Below are positions 50,977 to 59,041 of a DNA stretch of 64,000 bases, one piece after another (the first letter of the stretch is position 1; each line of letters begins with the position of its first letter). Origin of the DNA: Spirochaeta sp. (GTDB taxonomy: Bacteria; Spirochaetota; Spirochaetia; DSM-27196; Alkalispirochaetaceae). The notes under the pieces are model-generated. The model searched no databases. It saw nothing but the letters and a program-made list of their open reading frames with translations, and had not been told where the DNA came from. The position numbers were made by a program, and so were the translations under genes. Location of the stretch: assembly GCA_007130865.1 (NCBI GenBank), contig SLRR01000190.1:1-64000 (forward strand). The letters run 5' to 3'.

Positions 50977-51390
50977 TCAGGATGTTTCGGTACGCTCGGC
51001 GATGATTTCCAGGAGTCGCTCCGAGAGCACCCGTGGCCATTCCGGCAAGGTACCGGACTGGTCCGCCTCGTACGTTGCGAGGAGTGCCTCAAAACGATTG
51101 TGGGCGACTTCATAATCGCCCTGCTTGTACGCGATGAATGCGATCTCATATTCCGCCTCCATAATCGCCCCGCGGTCATCCGGGAACCGACGAATGAACT
51201 CACGGTAATAACGCAGCGCGAGCTCCCAGCGCTCCTGGTCGACCGCTTCCTGCGCCCGCTGGAACATCTCCATCCGGCTCAGATCCTCCGGGATCTCCCC
51301 CGGAGTGCTCCGGCATCCGGATAGCACCGCTATCGTGAAGACCAGAACTATCGGGAGCAGTACGAGAGTCGAGAAGGGGTGTCGTTTCAT
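50977..51390 (-). CDS. Tetratricopeptide-like lipoprotein
   Basis: Lipobox IAVLSGC; RAQEAVDQERWELALRYYREFIRRFPDD. Start refined to 51390. Confidence 0.75.
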   Translation of the reverse strand: MKRHPFSTLVLLPIVLVFTIAVLSGCRSTPGEIPEDLSRMEMFQRAQEAVDQERWELALRYYREFIRRFPDDRGAIMEAEYEIAFIAYKQGDYEVAHNRFEALLATYEADQSGTLPEWPRVLSERLLEIIAERTETS

Positions 51391-51433
51391 CACAATCGCG
51401 ACGGTATCACGTTTGGGACCGCATCGCAATAGT

Positions 51434-53971
51434 TCAGTGCCAGCGGAGCAATCCCGGAATGTAGGGATGCACCAGCTCCGGATGATCGGGTAACACTCGA
51501 ATCGCGTACCCCTGCCGTCCCGCCTGCCGACACTTGACGCGGGCGCGGAAGGTGTGCGCATTACCGTCGCGCTTTTCCGGTTTCATCTTGACGACTTCGG
51601 GGTTTTCCAGATTACCCTCAGCGTTGATACGTCCGGTATAAACTTGTACAGCGACCTCGTCCGGAGCTATCGAACCAAGGTGAACGTTGCACCGTACGGT
51701 AAAGCTGTCACCGACTTTGAGGTTGCCGTTATCGCCGGAGACCTCGTAGATCGTAATGTCCTTCCACTGACCCTGCAACCGGTGGATATAACCCGCCAGG
51801 TTTCGGGCCTGCGAGTAGTTCTCCCGCTTCATCCGGTCGTAGTTCTTGAGTGCGGGCAGATAAAAATTCTCGGAGTATTCCATGAGCATTCGACTGGTGG
51901 AAAAGAGCCCTCCCAGTTTCTTCATGGACGCCTTCATGCGGCGTATCCATTCACGGGGTAGTCCGTCGAGACTTCGATCGTAGTACAGGGGAATGATCTC
52001 CCGCTCAAGCAGGTCGTAGAGAAGCTTGCTCTCAATATCGTCCTGCATTTCCTCGTCGGCATATTCTTCCCCGGCGCCGATCGCGTAACCTACCTCGGTG
52101 TCGTATCCTTCCGCCCACCAGCCATCGAGGACGGAGCAGTTCTGAACTCCGTTGATCGCCGCTTTCATCCCGCTGGTTCCGCTCGCCTCCAACGGGCGTC
52201 GAGGCGTATTCAGCCAGATATCACTGCCGCTGACCAGGTACTTGGCAACTTCCAGATCGTAGTTCTCGAGAAAAACGATCTTGCTGCGGATTTCCGGATC
52301 ACTCGCGTAATGGACGATGTCCTTGATCAGGTTCTTCCCGGGGATATCGTGGGGATGGGCTTTCCCCGCGAAGATGATCTGCACCGGACGGTCGGGGTTC
52401 GTAAGCAGTTTTTTCAGCCGTTCCGGATCACGGAAAAGCAGCGTTGCCCGTTTGTACGTGGCAAAACGGCGGGCAAAGCTGATCGTAAGCGTATACGGAG
52501 AGAGAACTTCCTCGGCGTAGGACTGCTGAGAACGACTCGCACCGCGGCGTTGCAGTTGTCCCCGTAACCGTTTCCGCGTAAAAGCGACCAGTTTGTTCTT
52601 GCGTATCTCGTGGGTGCGCCAGAGCTCCTCGTCGGAAATACGGTCCATCCGCTTCCAGATTTCCGTATGGGTAGGATCATCATCGAACCGTGGTCCGAAG
52701 TACCGGTCCAGGAGTTCCTTCATCTCGGGGCTGAGAAAACTCCGGGAGTGTACCCCGTTGGTGATATGCCCGATCGGGATCTCGTGATCTGGAAGGCCGG
52801 ACCAGATCTGACGCCACATCTCCCGGGAAACCGTGCCGTGAAGCTCGCTCACCCCGTTGTTGTACGCGCTTAACCGGATCGCCAGAACAGTCATACAGAA
52901 CGGTTCCTGGTGATCCAGCGGGTTTTCCCGGCCCAGAGCGACAAACTCCTCCCAGGTAAAACCCGTACCTTCGGTGATCGCGTTAAAATACTTATGCATC
53001 ATATCGATCCCGAACCGCTCGTTCCCTGCGGGTACCGGCGTGTGGGTGGTGAATATATTGGTCGGCCAGAGCGCCTGCATCGCCTCCTGTCGTGTCAGAC
53101 CCTGTTCCAGGATGTAGTTGCGGATCCGCTCGATCCCGAGAAACGCCGAATGCCCCTCGTTCATGTGGGTCACCGCGGGGTTTTTCCCCATTGCCCGGAG
53201 CGCCCGGATACCGCCGATCCCCAGGAGGATCTCCTGCTTGATGCGCATTTCACGGTCTCCCCCGTAGAGCGAGGAGGTTATCGTCCGATTCTCCGGGGTG
53301 TTTTCCTCAACGTTGGCGTCGAGCAGGTACAAGCTGATCCGTCCGATGCGTACCTCCCAGACCCGGGCGGTTACCGTCGACCCCGGCATCTCCACGGAGA
53401 TCCGGACTTCCTTTCCGTCCTTATCCAGCACCTGCCAGACGGGCATGTTATACCAGTCGTTCTCGGGATAGCGCTCCTGCTGAAAGCCGTCGGCGTTGAG
53501 GTACTGCTGAAAGTATCCCTGTTGGTAGAGCAGCCCCACCCCGACCAGGGGAAGGCCCAGGTCGCTGGAGCTTTTCAGATGATCGCCGGAAAGAACGCCC
53601 AGGCCTCCGGAGTAAATCGGAAGACTCACGTCCAGACCGTACTCCATCGAGAAATAGGCGATTGTATTTTTTCGGGAGCCGGAGTACCACGTGTCCTTGC
53701 CGGACTTGTACCGACGGAACCGTTCTACAACGTTGTTAAGCGCAGCCAGATAGGAGTCGTCCTCCGCGAGCTGCGCGAACCGCTCCTGGGACACCATTCC
53801 CAGCATCAACACGGGGTTCTGTTTGCTTGTAACCCACGCATCAAAGTCGAGGCGCATGAACAAATTCTGGGCGTCATGATTCCAGCTCATCCAGAGGTCG
53901 TGGGCGATCTCTTCGAGCGGTTTCAAGGCCCGCGGTATCTGCGGGTTAACGGTGTATTCTATGTATTTCAT
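51434..53971 (-). CDS. glgP: Alpha-glucan (glycogen/maltodextrin) phosphorylase
   Basis: IAYFSMEYGLDVSLPIYSGGLGVLSGDHLKSSSDLGLPLVGVGLLYQ, NTPRRPLEASGTSGMKAAINGVQNCSVLDGWW. Start refined to 53971. Confidence 0.92.
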   Translation of the reverse strand: MKYIEYTVNPQIPRALKPLEEIAHDLWMSWNHDAQNLFMRLDFDAWVTSKQNPVLMLGMVSQERFAQLAEDDSYLAALNNVVERFRRYKSGKDTWYSGSRKNTIAYFSMEYGLDVSLPIYSGGLGVLSGDHLKSSSDLGLPLVGVGLLYQQGYFQQYLNADGFQQERYPENDWYNMPVWQVLDKDGKEVRISVEMPGSTVTARVWEVRIGRISLYLLDANVEENTPENRTITSSLYGGDREMRIKQEILLGIGGIRALRAMGKNPAVTHMNEGHSAFLGIERIRNYILEQGLTRQEAMQALWPTNIFTTHTPVPAGNERFGIDMMHKYFNAITEGTGFTWEEFVALGRENPLDHQEPFCMTVLAIRLSAYNNGVSELHGTVSREMWRQIWSGLPDHEIPIGHITNGVHSRSFLSPEMKELLDRYFGPRFDDDPTHTEIWKRMDRISDEELWRTHEIRKNKLVAFTRKRLRGQLQRRGASRSQQSYAEEVLSPYTLTISFARRFATYKRATLLFRDPERLKKLLTNPDRPVQIIFAGKAHPHDIPGKNLIKDIVHYASDPEIRSKIVFLENYDLEVAKYLVSGSDIWLNTPRRPLEASGTSGMKAAINGVQNCSVLDGWWAEGYDTEVGYAIGAGEEYADEEMQDDIESKLLYDLLEREIIPLYYDRSLDGLPREWIRRMKASMKKLGGLFSTSRMLMEYSENFYLPALKNYDRMKRENYSQARNLAGYIHRLQGQWKDITIYEVSGDNGNLKVGDSFTVRCNVHLGSIAPDEVAVQVYTGRINAEGNLENPEVVKMKPEKRDGNAHTFRARVKCRQAGRQGYAIRVLPDHPELVHPYIPGLLRWH

Positions 53972-54005
53972 CTCGGCCAGACGGTATCCGCCGTTCCGGA
54001 CCGTG

Positions 54006-55331
54006 TCAACCGACACGCTCCGGGTGCTCATCCACGATCGGCATTACCACGGCGGCGTCACCGGTAACGTCCAGCGCGTCGATCTCCGCTGCGGCCTGCC
54101 GTATAGCGGATTCCGGGCAGACGTGCGTCGTGATAACGACCGGGATCAGTTCCTTGGCCAGGGCCTGCTCATTCTGGCGAAGGCTGGCGATACTTATCCT
54201 GGCTTCTGCCAGAATCGAACTGACCATCGCGAGTACACCCGGCTTGTCCCGTGCCATGATACGCAGGTAGAACTGCGAGGAGGATCGGCCCTCGGTAAGC
54301 TGGGTCACGCCGTCGGTCCGGTCCGGCCAGTATCCCGTTTTCTCAAACACGGTCGGGACCGTTCCCAGTCCAATACCGATGATATCAGAGGCTACCGCGC
54401 TCGCGGTAGGCTCGCCCCCGGCTCCGCGGCCGTAGAACAGGGTGTGTCCTACCGCGTGGCCGTAGATGCTGACCGCGTTGAAGGGGCCGCTGACCCACGC
54501 CAGAGGGTGTTCCTCAGAGATGAACGCCGGTCTGACCCAGATCGAGACACCGTGCTCGTCGCGGTGAGCTACCGCGAGCAGTTTTACCACGTACCCGAGG
54601 TCCTGGCCGTACGCCACGTCTATCGCTTCAAGTTTGTCGATGCCCGCCACGGGTATCTTGTGATAATCCACCTCGATCCCGAACGCCAGGGAGCTGAGAA
54701 TTGCTATCTTGTGAGCGGAGTCGGTACCCTGTACGTCCATGCTCGGATCAGCCTCGGCCAGCCCCGTGGACTGAGCTTTCGCCAGTGCCTCGGGATAGGT
54801 CTGTCCCTTCTGTATCATTTCGGTGAGGATATAATTGCTCGTCCCGTTAACGATGCCGTAGATCGCTTCGATCTCGTTCGCGATCAATCCTTCCGTGATC
54901 GCCCGGACCAGGGGGATACCACCGCCGCAACTCGCTTCAAAACCTATACTGAGGCCGTTGCGTCGGGCCTGTGCGAAAAGTTCCCGGCCGTGGAGCGCCA
55001 GAAGTGCCTTGTTTGCGGTCACTACGTGTTTTCCTGCGTCCAGTGCGCGCGTGATCAACTCGCGGGGGAAGTCGATACCGCCCACGGTCTCAACGATCAG
55101 ATCGATCTCCTTGTCTTCCAGTACCGGGTCAAGATCCGTTGTCAGCAGATCTTCCGGAAGATCCAGCGAACGGGCGTGATCGAGTGAGCGGCCTACGATC
55201 TTCTTGATCGTCACGTCGACTCCGCTGCGTTCAGTAATCAACTCCCGGTCCTGAATGAGGAGGCGGGCGGTAGCACCGCCGACCGTGCCACAACCGACGA
55301 TCGCAACGTTCAAGCGCTTTTTTTCCGTCAT
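54006..55331 (-). CDS. hom: Homoserine dehydrogenase (with ACT domain)
   Basis: LNVAIVGCGTVGGATARLL, GFEASCGGGIPLVRAI, GIVNGTSNYILTEM. Start at ATG 55331 favoured over 55340. Confidence 0.95.
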   Translation of the reverse strand: MTEKKRLNVAIVGCGTVGGATARLLIQDRELITERSGVDVTIKKIVGRSLDHARSLDLPEDLLTTDLDPVLEDKEIDLIVETVGGIDFPRELITRALDAGKHVVTANKALLALHGRELFAQARRNGLSIGFEASCGGGIPLVRAITEGLIANEIEAIYGIVNGTSNYILTEMIQKGQTYPEALAKAQSTGLAEADPSMDVQGTDSAHKIAILSSLAFGIEVDYHKIPVAGIDKLEAIDVAYGQDLGYVVKLLAVAHRDEHGVSIWVRPAFISEEHPLAWVSGPFNAVSIYGHAVGHTLFYGRGAGGEPTASAVASDIIGIGLGTVPTVFEKTGYWPDRTDGVTQLTEGRSSSQFYLRIMARDKPGVLAMVSSILAEARISIASLRQNEQALAKELIPVVITTHVCPESAIRQAAAEIDALDVTGDAAVVMPIVDEHPERVG

Positions 55332-55338
55332 GGCGCGC

Positions 55339-55368
55339 ATAGTACGAAGGGGGGGGCCGCGTTGTCAA
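55339..55368 (-). promoter_or_regulatory. hom promoter TTGACA-18-TACTAT
   Basis: Minus-strand -35 at 55363-55368, -10 at 55339-55344; 7 nt before ATG 55331. Confidence 0.75.
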
Positions 55369-55390
55369 CGTACAGCGGTACTGGTATTCT
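55362..55390 (+). promoter_or_regulatory. Divergent promoter TTGTCA-17-TG-n-TATTCT
   Basis: -35 55362-55367, -10 55385-55390; -35 overlaps the hom -35 (palindromic GTTGTCAAC). Confidence 0.7.
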
Positions 55391-55401
55391 GCACGGCACA
55401 T

Positions 55402-56379
55402 ATGATAGAACCGAGCTCGGTTATGATTCTGGCGGTGGAAGAGGTTATCTCCATCGCTCGCCGCGACCGGCGCTTCAACCTTTTTGAGCGAGAGGCGGGA
55501 CGCTTCGCGGACGGTGCCATCGTTCCGGTGATGCTCGCTGCTTCGAACGAATCCACCGGCGGCGAATCCCGGTACGCATCAGCGCCGGATGCGTTTCTCG
55601 TCTGGGGACATCACGTGCTTTCCGGCGCCGCTGACGGTGACGGAGACCGTCACCGCAACGTACCGGTCGTTATCGTCGATGCGACGAGCTCGCCGCTGGA
55701 ACTGCTGCGGCTTGCCCTGGCAACGGAGAACCGCGCCGGACGGTACCGTTGGAGCGAACTCGATCGTATCCTCGCTCTCTTTGAGTCTCTGTGTGACCCC
55801 GGTTTCCGGGATAACGCCGGGATCCTCCCCTTGCTTGAGCCGGACCGTGATGTGACGCCGCAGGTGCGGAAATACCGAACGTTGTCACCGGTGTTGCGAA
55901 CGGCCCTGGACGCGGGAGCTCTGGACGTGCGCACGGCGGAGCGGATCGCCACGATCGACCCGGCGGTGATCGAACCGCTCGTTGAATCCGCGCGGGACCT
56001 CACGTTCAGCCGGCGCCGCCAGTATCTTCTGGCTTGCCGTGATCTTCTTGACCGTGGAGATCCTCCGGAGGAGCTTTTAACCGCGCTTAACTCGGCTCCG
56101 CCCGTACAGCGATTCGACCTGGTGATGAAGCGTCGTAAACCCCGGCGGGAACGAATGGACGCGGTGGTTGATCGGGTTCGGCACGAGGTGCTTCGGGGAA
56201 CTGGTGTTACCCTGCAGCCGCCGGCGAATTATGAGGGCGAGCGGTATCGAATCACCTTTGAAGCGGGATCCCCGGGGGAGCTGCGCCGGCGGCTGAACGC
56301 TGCTGCAAAACTGGAGAACTATCTTGATGAACTGCTGGGAATACTATTCCAGGACCCTCTCGACGATACTCTGGAGTGA
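55402..56379 (+). CDS. ParB-like domain protein (tentative)
   Basis: DAFLVWGHHVLSGA...VPVVIVDATSSPLELLRLALATENRAGRYRWSELDRIL resembles the ParB N-domain, then an HTH-like LSPVLRTALDAGALDVRTAERIATIDP. Start refined to 55402. Confidence 0.6.
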   Translation: MIEPSSVMILAVEEVISIARRDRRFNLFEREAGRFADGAIVPVMLAASNESTGGESRYASAPDAFLVWGHHVLSGAADGDGDRHRNVPVVIVDATSSPLELLRLALATENRAGRYRWSELDRILALFESLCDPGFRDNAGILPLLEPDRDVTPQVRKYRTLSPVLRTALDAGALDVRTAERIATIDPAVIEPLVESARDLTFSRRRQYLLACRDLLDRGDPPEELLTALNSAPPVQRFDLVMKRRKPRRERMDAVVDRVRHEVLRGTGVTLQPPANYEGERYRITFEAGSPGELRRRLNAAAKLENYLDELLGILFQDPLDDTLE

Positions 56380-57514
56380 TGCCCCGGCAGTTCAGCCGGT
56401 GCGGGACCGCGTAGAACACCTGATCAGAAGCTGTGACCTGGGAATCGATTCCCGGGATTTGCCCCGCCGATCTCCCGTGCCACCGGAACTGGAGCACGCG
56501 GGAACGATCGTGGTGCGACCCGGTAAGTCTTCCGACTTCGGCATCTGTCCCGGGACGCGGGTACACCGGTGTTGCAACTACCTGACGCTCAACGTTTATG
56601 CCGGCTGTACTCTGGGATGCACGTACTGCATCATGCAAAGCTACCTCCGCAACCGGACGCTGGAAATTTTCGTTCCGCCGGAGGAGCAGCTCCAACGCAT
56701 CGATACGCTCGCCCGGTCGCATCCCGACCGGGTCGTCCGGCTTGGTACCGGTGAGGTCGGGGACAGCCTGCTCTACGACCCGCTTTTCGGTCTTTCCGGG
56801 ATGCTGGTGGAACGATTCCGGGAGATCGGGAACATCCGATTTGAGCTGAAAACGAAGACCGATTACGTAGACCACCTCCCGGCAGCGGTATCCGGACACG
56901 ATACAAGTACTCTCGTCCTGGGGTTCTCGTTGAACCCGCAGCACCTGGTGGATACCGAGGAGGGGTGGGCGGCCACGCTCGAGGAGCGTCTCGCCGCGGC
57001 GCGGCGGGGGTGGGCGCGTGGGTACCGGCCGGCGTTCCATTTTGACCCGCTGATCCTGCACGAACACTGGCGCGACGCCTACGGTGCCGTGGCCGACCGA
57101 TTGCGGGAGTTCCGGTCCGCCGATCCGGCCTGGATCAGCCTGGGGACACTACGATACCCTCCGACGTTACGCTCCGCTATCGAGCGGAGACCCTACGCGT
57201 GGGAGGAGTTTGTCCCCGGCGCGGACGGTAAGTTTCGCTACCTGCAGCCGGTACGGGCGGAGATGTATCGGTTCATGCGGGATCGTCTGCGGGAGGCGTT
57301 GCCGGATACTCCGGTGTATCTTTGCATGGAGAGCGCTACGGTATGGCGGAATTTTCTCGATTTTCCACGGAAAGACGCCGATGGTAGCGGTAGGAGATCC
57401 AGGGTCGCCGGGCTGCGTCCTATAATGATGCCGGTTCTCGCGCGACCAGGAGCAGATGATGCGATACAGGAAAATAACGGACAGGAGGACAGGGGACACA
57501 CGGGTGTGGAATAG
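56324..57514 (+). CDS. Spore photoproduct lyase-like radical SAM protein (start uncertain)
   Basis: HRCCNYLTLNVYAGCTLGCTYCIMQSYLRNRTLEIF (CX3CX2C), RLGTGEVGDSLLYDPLFGLS, RFELKTKTDYVDHL. Confidence 0.8.
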   Translation: MMNCWEYYSRTLSTILWSDAPAVQPVRDRVEHLIRSCDLGIDSRDLPRRSPVPPELEHAGTIVVRPGKSSDFGICPGTRVHRCCNYLTLNVYAGCTLGCTYCIMQSYLRNRTLEIFVPPEEQLQRIDTLARSHPDRVVRLGTGEVGDSLLYDPLFGLSGMLVERFREIGNIRFELKTKTDYVDHLPAAVSGHDTSTLVLGFSLNPQHLVDTEEGWAATLEERLAAARRGWARGYRPAFHFDPLILHEHWRDAYGAVADRLREFRSADPAWISLGTLRYPPTLRSAIERRPYAWEEFVPGADGKFRYLQPVRAEMYRFMRDRLREALPDTPVYLCMESATVWRNFLDFPRKDADGSGRRSRVAGLRPIMMPVLARPGADDAIQENNGQEDRGHTGVE

Positions 57515-58436
57515 ATCGTTGGCTTCCCGGGGTACAGCGGTTGTCCTGGCGCTGTTTACCCTGACCGTTTTACCGGGGACTCTCTCCCCTCAGGAGTCGG
57601 GCGCTGCCCGACGCCGGATCGAGGCGGGGGTAGTGGCGCCGCCTATACCGGCGCGCTTGCAGGAGCTGGACCTGTTTGTCCGGGAAGCAGAAGGTGGTCG
57701 CGGGACTGTGGAGCCGATCCGGATCCTGCGTTACGGCCATCGGGGCTCGCTCGAGTACCCGGGAGCGCTGGATATACCCGGTGTCGGTCGGGCGTTCGTG
57801 CTTCACACGTACGATCTGGTAGCGCCGAGGAGTCGAGCCGTGGAAGTACGCCGCCTGCCGGAATACCGGGGCTGGCTGCAGTTTGCTCCCGGGGCGTACG
57901 CGATCCCCCTCGGACAGAAGCGGTTCGAGCTCGCTGTCGGCGTCGTATACTGGCGAACCGGCGATGACGACACGCGGGATCTTGTGGTGTCGGCGGGACC
58001 GGTGGCTGTTCGTGGTCGTGGCGAGTTACGGATCGAGCGGAGCGGAGCAAACGGAGCGACGCTGGATCTGGTAGTGGAGCGCGGCCGCTTTGAGGTGCTT
58101 CGCGGAGGAGATCTGGAAACGGTGATCGCCGCCGGTCAGTCGCGCCGTTTTTCTCTCGATGACCGATCTGTTCCGGCGACTGCCTTTGCCGGGCGACGAT
58201 CCGACCTGGAGCGTTTGCTCGCGGAGTTGGCGATTACGCTTCATGATGGAACGCCGTCGGGGGAGGTCCTGTTGCAACTGTGGGAGCTTGTTCGGGACCT
58301 GGTGCCCCGGTTTGCCCTCGGTGAGATTAACGCGTCGCCGGGGGTGGACAGACCGGACCTGTTTCTGCGGTCCCTGGGAGAAGCGTTGCGTCTCCTGGCG
58401 GCGTACTCGTTCGTCGTACCGGAAGCGGGCATGTAG
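57456..58436 (+). CDS. Exported protein of unknown function
   Basis: Signal-like TAVVLALFTLTVLPGTLSPQ; no recognised domain. Confidence 0.55.
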   Translation: MMRYRKITDRRTGDTRVWNRSLASRGTAVVLALFTLTVLPGTLSPQESGAARRRIEAGVVAPPIPARLQELDLFVREAEGGRGTVEPIRILRYGHRGSLEYPGALDIPGVGRAFVLHTYDLVAPRSRAVEVRRLPEYRGWLQFAPGAYAIPLGQKRFELAVGVVYWRTGDDDTRDLVVSAGPVAVRGRGELRIERSGANGATLDLVVERGRFEVLRGGDLETVIAAGQSRRFSLDDRSVPATAFAGRRSDLERLLAELAITLHDGTPSGEVLLQLWELVRDLVPRFALGEINASPGVDRPDLFLRSLGEALRLLAAYSFVVPEAGM

Positions 58437-58451
58437 GGCTACCGCAGCGTA

Positions 58452-59039
58452 TCAGAAGAGTGTTACCTCCGGAGTCGTATCTTTCCGGGCGCTCTTCTTG
58501 ATTCGTTGCAGGTACGCCGACTCTTCCCGCTCCACCGGTTTGACGTCCTGACCGCGGAACCGTTTCAGTAAAACCTGGGAGGTCTGTGGAAAGAAGAGAA
58601 CTTTCCGTGCCTCCGTCCCCCCCACGTCCCGGCTGACGATCGGGATCTTCTCCGTTTCCAGAAAGTCCAGGGCAAAACGGATATTACTGTCCGGAATATT
58701 GCCGGTACTGGTATTGCGGAGGACGTGGCCGCCGCCGAACACTTTTGCGGTAAACTTGTTCCGCCGGGCTCCTTTTTTCAGCAGGTCGTTGATCAGAAGC
58801 TCCATCGCGAACATGCCGTAACGGGCGCTTTCCTCCAGATAAAACTGCCGGCCGTGAAGTTCACCGGGGAGCATGAAGTGGTTGAGCCCACCCTGGTGAT
58901 GCTCCGGGTCGTAGAGTGCTACGGCGATACAGCTGCCGAGAATAGTGGATATGATTATATCCTCATCACTGGAGAAGTATTCACCGGGATGAATAATGGA
59001 AATCTGCTTGTCGAATCGATGATCGTAATGCGAGTACAT
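58452..59039 (-). CDS. cheD: Chemoreceptor glutamine deamidase CheD
   Basis: STILGSCIAVALYDPEHHQGGLNHFMLPG, KVFGGGHVL. Confidence 0.93.
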   Translation of the reverse strand: MYSHYDHRFDKQISIIHPGEYFSSDEDIIISTILGSCIAVALYDPEHHQGGLNHFMLPGELHGRQFYLEESARYGMFAMELLINDLLKKGARRNKFTAKVFGGGHVLRNTSTGNIPDSNIRFALDFLETEKIPIVSRDVGGTEARKVLFFPQTSQVLLKRFRGQDVKPVEREESAYLQRIKKSARKDTTPEVTLF

Positions 59040-59041
59040 CT

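Noticed and set aside
52910-55187. Long plus-strand ORFs (385 and 411 aa) opposite glgP and hom
   Set aside because: Antisense to strongly supported enzymes; mirror-frame artefacts.
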